From positions 1 to 64,000 of the forward strand of contig PABK01000008.1 in assembly GCA_002699145.1 (NCBI GenBank): DNA of 64,000 bases, in the 5' to 3' direction. Both the position numbers and the translations under genes were made by a program. The notes beneath the pieces were generated by a model. It worked only from the letters and a program-made list of their open reading frames with translations. It did not search any database and was not told the origin of the DNA. Shown here piece by piece: positions 26,491 to 34,897 of this stretch. The stretch comes from Halioglobus sp. Its GTDB lineage: Bacteria; Pseudomonadota; Gammaproteobacteria; Pseudomonadales; Halieaceae. How positions within the stretch are numbered: the first letter of the stretch is position 1; each line of letters begins with the position of its first letter.

Positions 26491-26958
26491 TCAGGAATCC
26501 TGCAGCACGCCGTTCACTTCACTGAAGTCAACGTCCATGCCTTCGCCATCCGCCAAGGTAATGCTTTCCCCCTTGTCCCAGTATCCCACCAACGGGTCCG
26601 CGGGACTGGAGGGCGTGTCGTTGACCAAATACACGTAGCGGAAAGGGCCGAGACTGCCGCCGCTAGCCTTCAGTTGATTCACGCCGGTCTTATCTTCCAG
26701 CACCAGCTTGTACACGCCTCCGCTCTGACCGCTGGACGTGGTGGTAACGTTCAGGCTCGACGTACCACCATCGAGATTGGTGTACGACACCTGGGTAACG
26801 CTGGCGAGAACACAGTCGTCGGTATCGATGGACGGATCGGTGGACTCCGCGCTGGGCGCGGTGTTGGACAGCGCCAGCTTCAGCTGGTCGGAGCCCAGGT
26901 TGTGCACGCCGTGGTTCTTGTGCTCCACGAATCCATTGAGCTTGACGAATGACGCCAT
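26491..26958 (-). CDS. Phage structural protein, fibre cassette
   Basis: 155 residues. MASFVKLNGFVEHKNHGVHN and the DQLKLALSNTAPSAEST stretch match a group of small virion proteins that I recall from phages and prophages, annotated only as structural or hypothetical. First structural gene of the fibre cassette after the late terminator. An adaptor joining fibres to the tail is a plausible role. Confidence 0.55.
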   Translation of the reverse strand: MASFVKLNGFVEHKNHGVHNLGSDQLKLALSNTAPSAESTDPSIDTDDCVLASVTQVSYTNLDGGTSSLNVTTTSSGQSGGVYKLVLEDKTGVNQLKASGGSLGPFRYVYLVNDTPSSPADPLVGYWDKGESITLADGEGMDVDFSEVNGVLQDS

Positions 26959-26976
26959 GATTATTCCCCTTGCAAT

Positions 26977-27390
26977 TCAGTTGCCACAGTCTTCATCGCG
27001 CAGCAGGTCTTCCAGTTCCCGCTCCAGCGACCGCTGGCTCGTTCTCAGCCTCCCGAGGCGTTTCAAGTCCCTGTCTGTGGCGCTACCCTCCTGCGCCACC
27101 CGCTCCAGGTTGAAAACCTCAGAATCCGTTTGACGGATCGCTTCTTCCAGCGCCGTCTTCTGTATCGTGTGCTGGTTTTCGCACACCGCGCCTTCCAGCG
27201 ATTCCAGGCGCATATGCACCTGGCGCATCGCCTCCTTGCTACTCTCCCGGAACGTCTCGAAATCCGTCGCCAAGACAAATGGATTGACGAAGACGCCCAA
27301 CCCGACCATCAGCGTGCAGAAAGCCAGAATCGTGAAGTTCGGGTGCTTGTGTATTTCTTTCTCGAGTAGCGATGTCACAATTTCGCGCAC
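26977..27390 (-). CDS. Membrane-anchored coiled-coil protein
   Basis: 137 residues. One membrane segment (FTILAFCTLMVGLGVFVNPFVL, about 19-40) followed by a long charged coiled coil to the C terminus. First gene after the late terminator, so expressed with the late genes. It could be a holin partner or superinfection-exclusion protein; nothing in the sequence decides this. Separated from the lysis genes by about 4 kb of fibre genes. Confidence 0.55.
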   Translation of the reverse strand: MREIVTSLLEKEIHKHPNFTILAFCTLMVGLGVFVNPFVLATDFETFRESSKEAMRQVHMRLESLEGAVCENQHTIQKTALEEAIRQTDSEVFNLERVAQEGSATDRDLKRLGRLRTSQRSLERELEDLLRDEDCGN

Positions 27391-27490
27391 GTCTATACCC
27401 TGGGTCGCGGCCCACGCATTTATGGTTTGATGAAAGGCTGCGCCCTATGGCGCGAAAATGGGAACCTGCCTGGGTGGAAGATTCCTTGAA

Positions 27491-27530
27491 CGCAAACAAA
27501 AACCCGCCATTTGGCGGGTTTTTGTTTGCG
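27491..27530. terminator. Strong terminator between Q-like gene and late genes
   Basis: A perfect 19-bp stem with a 2-nt loop. Arms contain CAAACAAAAACCCGCCA and its complement, so a T-rich tract follows the GC core on both strands. It sits between the Q-like gene and the first late gene, as lambda tR' does. Late expression should require read-through here, fitting a Q-type antiterminator. Confidence 0.85.
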
Positions 27531-27657
27531 CTCTACGGGCTGGAATAATCAGGGCATTTCCCGGCTCCTTGGCGTAATCTATGCTTGATTTTAGTTTTGG
27601 CCAGAATGCCAAAATACACGCTAACGATATACATTTTGTACACGTAAGGCAAGCGCT
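27531..27657 (-). promoter_or_regulatory. Probable late promoter region (pR'-like)
   Basis: Non-coding, AT-rich gap between the Q-like gene and the terminator, where a lambda-type late promoter should lie. One weak candidate on the minus strand is TTGCCT (27647-27652) with TATATC (27626-27631), but the 15-bp spacer is short. The call rests on layout rather than on this match. Confidence 0.35.
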
Positions 27658-28317
27658 TTATTGAAGGCCCACCTTATAGCCGATTTTGAAAAGCGCCATG
27701 CGATCCACCCTGTCGAGATCGTCGCAAACTTTGGCCCAGTGTTGACGATAGGTATTGCTCCACATTTGTCGCGTGATCGTACGGTTGCTCGAGCTGAACT
27801 TGGCGTCCCACGGAATCTCTCCACCCATCTGCCCCATGCGCCATGCGACCATTTCCCGGATTACCGCGCGAGTCTCCGCCCTCACCCCGGCGCAATACAG
27901 CGCCTCATACTGCCTGGCGTATCGATGCAGGAAGCTCGCCCAACACTCGCTCCGCTTGTGGCAGCGGTCCCGATAACAAAAGTGCACCCACAGCTGTTCC
28001 ATCTCCGTCAGTTCGGAAATGCACCGATGGACGAAAGCCGTCAGCTGCTGGCTGTCCGCGAGCAGCGGCCGCGATCGCCCGCTATTGCGGGTTTCCACGA
28101 CGGACACGCGCGTCGCGGCAGTGCGCGACGGAACCTTCTTGCCATCGCCGCGGTCTACTGGCAGGCGTCGCGCCGGTAAGGCCCCCTGCCCATCGGTGCG
28201 CAAGTGGCGACTGCCAGTGAATGCTCCGACACCCCCGCCACGCTTGTCCACGTGGCCGAATGCCGCAAGCAGGGCCGCCCTGCCAATCCGCACCGCCTCA
28301 TCCCCTTCTGCCCCCAT
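27658..28317 (-). CDS. Putative late antitermination protein, Q-like
   Basis: 219 residues. The first 75 are Gly/Arg-rich; the rest is helical and aromatic-rich (LTEMEQLWVHFCYRDRCHKR, YRQHWAKVCDDLDRVDRMAL), as in phage Q-type regulators. It is the last gene of the early minus-strand operon and lies just before a strong terminator and the late genes. The place is diagnostic; the sequence match is only moderate. Overlaps the nuclease gene upstream by 20 bp. Confidence 0.6.
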   Translation of the reverse strand: MGAEGDEAVRIGRAALLAAFGHVDKRGGGVGAFTGSRHLRTDGQGALPARRLPVDRGDGKKVPSRTAATRVSVVETRNSGRSRPLLADSQQLTAFVHRCISELTEMEQLWVHFCYRDRCHKRSECWASFLHRYARQYEALYCAGVRAETRAVIREMVAWRMGQMGGEIPWDAKFSSSNRTITRQMWSNTYRQHWAKVCDDLDRVDRMALFKIGYKVGLQ

Positions 28318-28939
28318 AATAGCGCCCCCGCCGTACCTTGATCAGCCGCAACAGTTCATCTCTGCAACGGCGCACGCACTGCGCGCCGTGCTCGTATAAC
28401 GCAACGACCCCAGGGTCGGCGCCTCGCATTTCCGCCTGGTCAGCCCCTCCACTCAGGACCTGCGCCCGCTGAGACCACGAGACCTGCAGGTCATCCAGGT
28501 CCTGCAACTCCAGAGCCTGCCGATCCAAGTAGGAACGCACAAACATCACTGCCAGGCCCGCGTGGATCAGGTGCGCATCACACCGGTATACAAACCAGCC
28601 CAGCCTCGCAGCGTGGTGATACTTTTTCAGGTCCTTGGTAAACCCCAGGCCGCGATTGTGGCCGCCGCTCACCATGGCCCCACCCTCAACCTCTACCGCC
28701 AGACCAACATCAGGCCAGGCGAAATCGAAGCGCCAATCTGACAAGCCAGCCTGCTGCAGGCGAAATCGGACGCCATCACCCTTGCCTACGTGTTCTGCGG
28801 CAAAACGGTACTGCACCATGAAGCCGATGTCAGCCGCGCTCAGTTGGCGAGCCAGCTCATCCTCCAGCTCTGACCTGTTGGTCCGTCGCGTGCGGCGGTT
28901 TTCCTGGTACTTCGGCAGCTTGCCGGGCCGCCTTTTCAC
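28298..28939 (-). CDS. Putative PD-(D/E)XK nuclease
   Basis: 213 residues from a GTG at 28939. The frame is open to 29065, but the extension is Arg/Cys-rich low-quality sequence. Core: DWRFDFAWPDVGLAVEVEGG, with an Asp and then an ExEGG, and downstream lysines in GFTKDLKKYHHAARLGWFVYR, as in Vsr/DUF559-like or Holliday-junction-type nucleases. A basic N terminus (KRRPGKLPKYQENRRTRRTN) would help DNA binding. It lies where lambdoid phages place recombination nucleases, before Q. Confidence 0.6.
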   Translation of the reverse strand: MKRRPGKLPKYQENRRTRRTNRSELEDELARQLSAADIGFMVQYRFAAEHVGKGDGVRFRLQQAGLSDWRFDFAWPDVGLAVEVEGGAMVSGGHNRGLGFTKDLKKYHHAARLGWFVYRCDAHLIHAGLAVMFVRSYLDRQALELQDLDDLQVSWSQRAQVLSGGADQAEMRGADPGVVALYEHGAQCVRRCRDELLRLIKVRRGRYYGGRRG

Positions 28940-29007
28940 GCAGCACCCACAAGATCGAAATCGTCGGGCGTCTCGAAACGCACCTTGACGGCAGATGCTC
29001 CCACGGC

Positions 29008-29295
29008 CTACGCCTCCCGCCTGTTCCAGGCATCTACCGGCGCCCCAGCGAAGCACCGCGAGCACTCGTATGCATCGTGCTCGCCGTCATCAAGGCACCA
29101 CGTTCCGTCAAAAAGCTCCGTGCATCCGCAGAACGGGCAAGGCAACGGCTTGCGATCTTTACTGGGAGCCGCCCCGCTAAGCTCCTCCAGCCGGTCTGCA
29201 GCGTCGTGCAGAAGCCTATGCGGCCACTGAATGCGGGCATGAGGGTGGCCGACGCAGGCGTCACGCAATCGCTTTATGATCTCCTCGGTTGTCAT
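29008..29295 (-). CDS. Lar-family restriction alleviation protein
   Basis: 95 residues from the ATG at 29295, with AGAGGGG upstream. Zinc ribbon: LPCPFCGCTEL then YECSRCFAGAPVDAWNRR, the hallmark of the Lar family. Rac-prophage Lar changes the balance of type I restriction and modification; family members in phages are presumed anti-restriction. The N-terminal 40 residues are helical. Early operon. Confidence 0.75.
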   Translation of the reverse strand: MTTEEIIKRLRDACVGHPHARIQWPHRLLHDAADRLEELSGAAPSKDRKPLPCPFCGCTELFDGTWCLDDGEHDAYECSRCFAGAPVDAWNRREA

Positions 29296-29359
29296 CAATC
29301 TCGACCCCTCTGTATCTGTTCAGCCAGTCCGTTTACGCATCCCACCGCATCAGCTTCCG

Positions 29360-30136
29360 TTACCCCTCCCCGAGGCGACGAAACTCAACAACCCACACCC
29401 ACGGGTTTGCATCCCACGAGCCTTGGCCGTTGATGGATTGCCATAGAGACTTGTACGACGCTATCCGGTCGCCCTCGAACCAGGGCCACCCGTCTGCATC
29501 GCCATCGGCGGTATAGTCGCGCCAGCAGTCCTGATAATCGCCGCCGCCGGTGGGGTGGTCGATACCCTCGATACCCTCCGCCTCCGCATCCTCTTCGCTA
29601 ATATCCTGCAAACGCTCTATGCGTATTTCGGTTATCTCAAGCGTGATGCGGGAGGCGCGGCGTGGCATGTAGATAGGTGAGAGCCATCCTGTCTCTCTGC
29701 CTTTGGGGTAAAGCTTTCTGTCGACGTCATCCTTGGGCGTCAGTTGGCGGTATGGATGACCTCCAGTGTTGCTCCAGATCGGTAGCAATTCACCGTCTGC
29801 CCTGTACGCGACCAAGTAATGAACTGGAGGAGGGCCGGGTATCCCAGCGTGTAGCAGGCGTAGGCCCTTCCGGTCGGCTTGGAATGCCATGGGATGCGCC
29901 TCCTTCCATGTTTCCCGCACCCACAGCCTGTCGCCTGGCTTGCCGTAGGGGCAATTGAATGACGCGAGGCGCAACCCGTCATAGCGCAGCCAGTCCCAGG
30001 TTGCCCCCTCGAAGTGCTGACAGCGCTCCGCATGTAGGTGTGGTGGCGCCTTGACCACCCGCCGCGTCTGCGTTTTCTGGCCAGCGAGAATCGCCCTGAC
30101 CATCGGGGCGCCGAATAGGATTGGTCGTTCCTTCAC
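29360..30136 (-). CDS. Phage protein with ASCH-like layout
   Basis: 258 residues. It opens with KERPILFGAPMVRAILAGQKTQTRRVV, then has YGKPGDRLWVRETWKE and ends with NPWVWVVEFRRL. These blocks mark a widespread phage family, sometimes labelled morphogenetic, whose fold resembles ASCH/PUA RNA-binding domains. True role unknown. It lies in the early operon, not with the structural genes, which argues against morphogenesis. Confidence 0.65.
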   Translation of the reverse strand: MKERPILFGAPMVRAILAGQKTQTRRVVKAPPHLHAERCQHFEGATWDWLRYDGLRLASFNCPYGKPGDRLWVRETWKEAHPMAFQADRKGLRLLHAGIPGPPPVHYLVAYRADGELLPIWSNTGGHPYRQLTPKDDVDRKLYPKGRETGWLSPIYMPRRASRITLEITEIRIERLQDISEEDAEAEGIEGIDHPTGGGDYQDCWRDYTADGDADGWPWFEGDRIASYKSLWQSINGQGSWDANPWVWVVEFRRLGEG

Positions 30137-30139
30137 CCT

Positions 30140-30481
30140 CTACTCCTCCTCTCCAAAGAGAGGAAACTCAAAAGCTCCGCCTTTCTGCTCTGCGTCCCAC
30201 CTGCAAAAATCTATAAAGCTATCGAACCCGTCCCCATACTCGATAAACCGCTGGTAACGCTCCTGGCTTCGGCTCATGCGGCGAACTGGCCCCATATCGC
30301 CATACGTGACTTTCCACGTGGGGTGGCATGGTGAAATGATGCCAGGCTTGTCATCGTCAAAACTGACGCCGATGTAATGCCCTTCATCTCGGGCAATGAC
30401 CCCGGCTCGCCCGTTGGCCGTAACCCGGCGTCCATAGCAGGCTGGCACTCGGTAATGCTCACGTACATACTCATAGTCCAT
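30140..30481 (-). CDS. Conserved phage hypothetical protein
   Basis: 113 residues. The start YEYVREHYRVPACYGRRVTANGRAGVI followed by a small beta domain (GHYIGVSFDDDKPG) matches a protein common in phages of Pseudomonas and relatives, with no known role. The C-terminal half is helical and acidic. Overlaps the exported-peptide gene upstream by 11 bp. Confidence 0.6.
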   Translation of the reverse strand: MDYEYVREHYRVPACYGRRVTANGRAGVIARDEGHYIGVSFDDDKPGIISPCHPTWKVTYGDMGPVRRMSRSQERYQRFIEYGDGFDSFIDFCRWDAEQKGGAFEFPLFGEEE

Positions 30482-30656
30482 GCTTTTTGTACTCCTCCTC
30501 TCCGTTGGCGGCGGGCGAGACGGCGCCCACCCCGCACGCCTCCAGCTCCTGAATTACAGCAGTCTCGATTGTGTGCAGGTGCTCGTGTAGCAATTCGTGG
30601 GAGCGTGATACTTGCAAGCTTACGAATACCAGCAGAGCCAGTATAAGCACCTTCAT
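30471..30656 (-). CDS. Small exported His-rich peptide
   Basis: 61 residues. Signal-peptide-like start (MKVLILALLVFVSLQVSRS) followed by HELLHEHLHTIE, with four His in nine residues, then one Cys. The ATG follows the lipoprotein stop directly with GGGGGAGG upstream, so the two are translationally coupled. The His cluster could bind metal or haem, interesting beside a c-type cytochrome motif, but this is inference; it may just be a small phage membrane protein. Confidence 0.55.
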   Translation of the reverse strand: MKVLILALLVFVSLQVSRSHELLHEHLHTIETAVIQELEACGVGAVSPAANGEEEYKKHGL

Positions 30657-33600
30657 TTACTCGGCCTCCCCCGCCAACGTTCCGCGGAACCGCTCTTCAG
30701 CGGTCTTCCATCCCAGCTGTTCCAATCGCTCGTCGCTATGCGCATCGTGACAGCCATGACAGGTACACTCCCCTTCGTTGCACACCAAGGGGGTCAGGCC
30801 ATGGGCAACCTTGTCGCCGGCTTCGTCATAGCCAAAATGCCGAAATGGTCGCCCACACTCTACGGGTAAGGACACAGACCCATCGGCGAGCAGCGGAGCT
30901 TTTAGCGGTGGGTATGTTTTCATCAGCCCCTCCCGGTCCGGCGTCCTGGTCCAGTGGTCGAAGTACTCGACACCGAAATATCGGACTATCGCCGGGTAGT
31001 CGGGATGCGCATGCCCCTGGAACGCAACGCGGTTTTGCTCATCGCCCTTACCCGGTATCGGATAGAGCTCACCCGACCGCGCGTCCACCACGCGCAGCGC
31101 ACACTCACCACCGGGCGGCTGGACTTTCTCAACCTGTGGCGTCGGTACGCCGTACAGGTCTTGATACCTCGCAACCGGCTGGGCGTCCCAGCAGTGCCAC
31201 TGCAGATCGCCGCAAGCCATGACCTCGCTCTGGCTGGGATCAAACGGGTTGGTAACCACCTCCACCTTTGCGCGCCTGATCTGCTTCTGGCACGGCGGCT
31301 CACCCCCGAGCGCCGCATAGGTCGCCCTGCCTGGCGGTACCGCTTCAAAGCAGCCGTATCCACGTCCATGGGTATACATCCAATCAGCACCGCCACCAGG
31401 CAGCGGAGCGGGATAGCCAGCCCTGCCGGCAGCGCGGCCGTCGCGGTGCATCCTCGGCCAGCCCAAGTCCTGATCGTTGGCGTACGGCGTCAATGCCTCC
31501 AGGCTCTTCTCTACATAGTGCGCCGACCCAGGCACATCGGAATTCGACTCCATGCCACCCACTTGGCTCGCGCGCAGCGCTCCTTCCACTACACCCCCGC
31601 GAAAATCCAGGCCAAAGATCAATCCCATGGCCCCAGTGCTGTTCTTGGCGTAGTAGTTGGTGACCGCAATCTTTCCCGCGTGGATCTCGCCCGTGGCGCG
31701 TAGCGCGCGAAACTGAGTACTGCCCTCGCCCTTTCGCGCAGGGTCCACCCAGTCTTTGAGCAGCGCAGTGGTGATGATGTTGCCGGACCCATGAGCGCCC
31801 AGAATGGTGATCACCTCACCCCCGCCGAGGCCTACGCTTTTTAGCCACCACACGTTCTGCGGCGTGGATCCGTATTCGCCAGGACCATCCCCCTCCCACG
31901 CGGAAAAGAGCACTTCGCCGCTGGACAACACCTCAGGGCTGAGCGCCATCCACTCCCCCGGCGTGATATCGGTGATGTCGGCGAGCTGACGGCCGACCAG
32001 ACGCGCGCGGTGGATGTGCAGCGCTTTCGAAGGGTAGAAATTGCGCGGGAACCAGTAGCTGCCGTCAGGATGCCTTCCGGGCGTACTGCGCGGGGCATAG
32101 GTCCCCGCTCGATCGCTCGCAAATACAATGCAGTCGTTGCCGCACCAGTCGGGCGTGCGGTCCCGGTGGCCGCTGCTGATCCTGTATCGCTGCCCGCTGT
32201 CCAGCTCATAAATCCACAGCTCAGCGGTCACGGTGTCAAACTCCCACAGATCCGTCATCGGCCCATTTGCCGCCTTGATCGGCCAGCGTGTGGCGCCAGG
32301 CGGAGCGGTGCTGACGGCGTAGACCACCCTTTTGCCGTCGGGGCTGATGCGAGCCTCCTGCGCGGTGCATATGACATCGGATCCCGTGCAGTCGTGGATT
32401 ACCGTGATGCCGCCGGCCAGGTCATCAAACACCACGTCCGCTTCGGTCTGGCGCCACATGCGGCCCACGTCATTGACCCGTTGCCAGTTGCTGGCGTCAT
32501 CGATGGACTTGCTGTAGGGAGTTTCCGGGTCAACAGTAATTCGCGTGCCGTGCCGCGGCTGACGCGTGTAGGTGATTCCCGCGAGCACCGGGGTGGGCCG
32601 GGTGATCTGCAAGGGCGTGTACTGAGTAGCGCTGGCCAGAGTCAGAGCCGGTATGGTGACCTCGCCGGTGCGTGAGACCTCGACCGTGCCGGATGCAGAC
32701 CCTATCGACCAAGAAACGCGATCCCCCCTCTTAAGCTTGAAGTTGGCCGGGTTGCGAATCGTCAGGTCAAAGGTAGCCACCTCCGGCTGGTCCGGAATTC
32801 CGCCGCCGATATCTGTGTGCCTCAGATATCGCAGCGGCAAAGTTAGCCCGCCTTCCGTGTCCCGGACTCCCTTGCTGTTCCAGCTCAGCCCGAGGTTGTA
32901 GTGGCCTCTCGGATAGCCCTTGCCGTCGGCGTCCTGCAGGTGATTCGCAGTCGAGCCAGTGAACACCGGCAGCACCCCCAAGCGTCGGACCTGCGCGTCC
33001 GGTCCCGCGTACCGGTCGCGCCATGGGAGGTTTACGCCAGGCTCACCCCCCTGAACGTGCCAACCCAGCCCCCACATCGCAAAGCACGCGACCTTGTACT
33101 TGTCGCAGTAGCGGAGGAAGTCTAGGTCAAACACACCCAAGTTGTCGTTCGTGTGCCCCTGGAGCTTGAAATAAACGTGCGACAGCCGGCCCTTGCGCAT
33201 CTGCTCTTCCAGATCGGCTGCACTGATATCGTAGCCCTGCCAAGCGCGCTGCACCGCGGGGTCGCGCCAATAGCGCCCCTGCTTGCCGGCAAAGTTGGTA
33301 TGCGGCACCGTGGCGTCCACCACTGATAGCCAGTTTCGCCAGAACCCGTCGGGCATCAGCATCGCCTGCAGGATGCATCCGGTTCCGCCCATAGACGCGC
33401 CCACGCACTCCACCCCCGCGCCGAAGTCTATGGACGGCTTCATCAGCTCCACGGCCTTGTTCAGCGACACCGCCAGGCGATAGCCCGCATGGTTCTTTCC
33501 CTGGTTCGGGCCCCACCAGGTGGCATCATCGCCGTCCTGCGTGCTGCAGTTGGCAATGGTGATGTATCCCGCCTGCGGGTCCTGGTTCGGCTCTGTGCAC

Positions 33601-33896
33601 GCTTTCGGGACGCCCCCGGTTCCGTGTAGCGCCAGCCTCAGCTTTAGGGAATTGTCCCGTGGCAGTGGGTTCGGCGCGATGATCAGCAACGGTATGCCAT
33701 CCTCCGCCTCGGTTTTCGTGGTGTAGGGTTCGCCGCTGAAACTGCAGCGATACGCATTCCACAACTCTGTGACCGGCTCGGGATCCGAGCAGACCACGTC
33801 ACGACTACTGCCGGCCTCGGTTTTGCAACCACCCAGCAGCATCATCATCACCGCCAGGACGATTAGCACCAGGCCAATGCCGAATGATTTATGCAT
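30657..33896 (-). CDS. Three-part lipoprotein: esterase-like, beta-propeller, cytochrome c
   Basis: 1079 residues from the ATG at 33896, with AGGGGGCG upstream; the frame runs on to 34007 without a signal. Signal peptide ending in lipobox LGGC (Cys24). About 60-390: alpha/beta hydrolase of esterase/PHB-depolymerase type, with HGTGG (91-95) and GASMGG around Ser168. About 480-850: propeller repeats (ARISPDGKRVVYAV, DCIVFASDRAGTY). The end has LADGSVSLPVECGRPF and a haem-attachment CHGCH (1046-1050), a layout like hydrazine-synthase-alpha-related proteins. Probably outer-membrane or periplasmic. Very unusual for a phage early operon; likely a cargo gene, but its substrate is unknown. Confidence 0.65.
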   Translation of the reverse strand: MHKSFGIGLVLIVLAVMMMLLGGCKTEAGSSRDVVCSDPEPVTELWNAYRCSFSGEPYTTKTEAEDGIPLLIIAPNPLPRDNSLKLRLALHGTGGVPKACTEPNQDPQAGYITIANCSTQDGDDATWWGPNQGKNHAGYRLAVSLNKAVELMKPSIDFGAGVECVGASMGGTGCILQAMLMPDGFWRNWLSVVDATVPHTNFAGKQGRYWRDPAVQRAWQGYDISAADLEEQMRKGRLSHVYFKLQGHTNDNLGVFDLDFLRYCDKYKVACFAMWGLGWHVQGGEPGVNLPWRDRYAGPDAQVRRLGVLPVFTGSTANHLQDADGKGYPRGHYNLGLSWNSKGVRDTEGGLTLPLRYLRHTDIGGGIPDQPEVATFDLTIRNPANFKLKRGDRVSWSIGSASGTVEVSRTGEVTIPALTLASATQYTPLQITRPTPVLAGITYTRQPRHGTRITVDPETPYSKSIDDASNWQRVNDVGRMWRQTEADVVFDDLAGGITVIHDCTGSDVICTAQEARISPDGKRVVYAVSTAPPGATRWPIKAANGPMTDLWEFDTVTAELWIYELDSGQRYRISSGHRDRTPDWCGNDCIVFASDRAGTYAPRSTPGRHPDGSYWFPRNFYPSKALHIHRARLVGRQLADITDITPGEWMALSPEVLSSGEVLFSAWEGDGPGEYGSTPQNVWWLKSVGLGGGEVITILGAHGSGNIITTALLKDWVDPARKGEGSTQFRALRATGEIHAGKIAVTNYYAKNSTGAMGLIFGLDFRGGVVEGALRASQVGGMESNSDVPGSAHYVEKSLEALTPYANDQDLGWPRMHRDGRAAGRAGYPAPLPGGGADWMYTHGRGYGCFEAVPPGRATYAALGGEPPCQKQIRRAKVEVVTNPFDPSQSEVMACGDLQWHCWDAQPVARYQDLYGVPTPQVEKVQPPGGECALRVVDARSGELYPIPGKGDEQNRVAFQGHAHPDYPAIVRYFGVEYFDHWTRTPDREGLMKTYPPLKAPLLADGSVSLPVECGRPFRHFGYDEAGDKVAHGLTPLVCNEGECTCHGCHDAHSDERLEQLGWKTAEERFRGTLAGEAE

Positions 33897-33991
33897 GATC
33901 GATAGCGCCCCCTGGCGCGTGTTCCGCGGGGCCGGGCGCGCAGCCTGTTCCCGCATTGCTTCACTGACCGCGATAGGCAGCGCTTTTCTTC

Positions 33992-34258
33992 TCACCACCG
34001 CCACCACAGCAACAATGCCAGCACCAGGTTCAGCACCAGCGAATAGGTGATCAGGTGGCCATTGAAATACGCCGCCCGCGCCACCCTTGCCCCTTCCGTC
34101 CAGATGTTGGTGAATGCATGGCCGGACCAGGGCGCCCGCTTCCAGCGGTCAATGAAGGGCTGCACCGCCCTGCGCCAGATCTTGTATTCCTGTTTGATCC
34201 TGGCCCGCACCCTGGCAAAACCATCCTTTCCCCTCGGCTGATCACTCACCGCTTCCAC
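33992..34258 (-). CDS. Small membrane protein with PRGKDG module
   Basis: 88 residues. The N-terminal DQPRGKDGFARVRARIKQ is close to the start of the 49-residue protein at 34748-34897. Then comes a basic, aromatic middle, and one C-terminal membrane segment (ITYSLVLNLVLALLLWWRW). Lies just upstream of the large lipoprotein gene on the same strand, with a 95-bp gap. Unknown role. Confidence 0.55.
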   Translation of the reverse strand: MEAVSDQPRGKDGFARVRARIKQEYKIWRRAVQPFIDRWKRAPWSGHAFTNIWTEGARVARAAYFNGHLITYSLVLNLVLALLLWWRW

Positions 34259-34269
34259 CCCCTTGCCGT

Positions 34270-34755
34270 TCAGTCACCAAACTTCACCAGCGGCTGGTCC
34301 GCTTTGATGTACAGCGGATGACGTGGCGCGCCAGACTTGGTGACACCCAGGCACCACAGCCTGGCATCCGTATCCTCCGCAAGCTGCATGAATTCGCGCA
34401 CGCGATCAGGCGCCGCGCTGTTCCCCCAGGCACAAACCGCTTCACCGTGTTCACGCAGCAGACGCACCAGGTGCGCGTCATTGTCAGGCCCCACCGGATC
34501 CGCACACAGCCGCAGCGCCGCCGGATCCGTTGCCCGGTATGCGTAGAGGTTCGCCACCGTCAGGCCCGCACAGCCCCAGCTTTCCGCAAAGCCACGGCAG
34601 CGGCGGATGGTAGGGTCATCCAGTTCAGCGTCAGCGGTGGAAGGGTTCAGCATGATGAACAGAACAGGGCCGCGCTCAGCGATTAGCGATCGACCAGGCC
34701 GCGTCAGCCAGTAGCGATAGAAGCCGCAGTCACTGATCAACGCACCACTATTCAT
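34270..34755 (-). CDS. DUF1643 family protein
   Basis: 161 residues. RGPVLFIMLNPSTADAELDDPTIRRCRGFAESWG and NLYAYRATDP are the signature of DUF1643, found in phages and bacteria with no proven function. The start overlaps the stop of the 49-residue gene upstream. Early operon. Confidence 0.85.
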   Translation of the reverse strand: MNSGALISDCGFYRYWLTRPGRSLIAERGPVLFIMLNPSTADAELDDPTIRRCRGFAESWGCAGLTVANLYAYRATDPAALRLCADPVGPDNDAHLVRLLREHGEAVCAWGNSAAPDRVREFMQLAEDTDARLWCLGVTKSGAPRHPLYIKADQPLVKFGD

Positions 34756-34897
34756 CAGTAACCGTTCCGTCTGGATGCGTGACTTTCAATTTACGGCCGC
34801 CCTGCACAACAAGGTACGGCACCGCAAACTGGTCAGCCATCTTGATCCGCGCCATGATCCTGGCGAGACCATCCTTCCCCCTCGGGTTGTCGGTCAT
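34748..34897 (-). CDS. 49-residue protein with PRGKDG module
   Basis: Begins MTDNPRGKDGLARIMARIKM, the same module as the 88-residue membrane protein at 33992-34258, followed by a beta-rich end (VPYLVVQGGRKLKVTHPDGT). Its ATGA overlaps the upstream stop and its own stop overlaps the DUF1643 start, so it is embedded in the operon. The coupling makes it credible despite its size. Unknown role. Confidence 0.55.
   Translation of the reverse strand: MTDNPRGKDGLARIMARIKMADQFAVPYLVVQGGRKLKVTHPDGTVTDE

Noticed and set aside
33897-34007. N-terminal extension of the large lipoprotein
   Set aside because: The signal peptide and RBS fix the start at 33896; the extension would bury the signal peptide.
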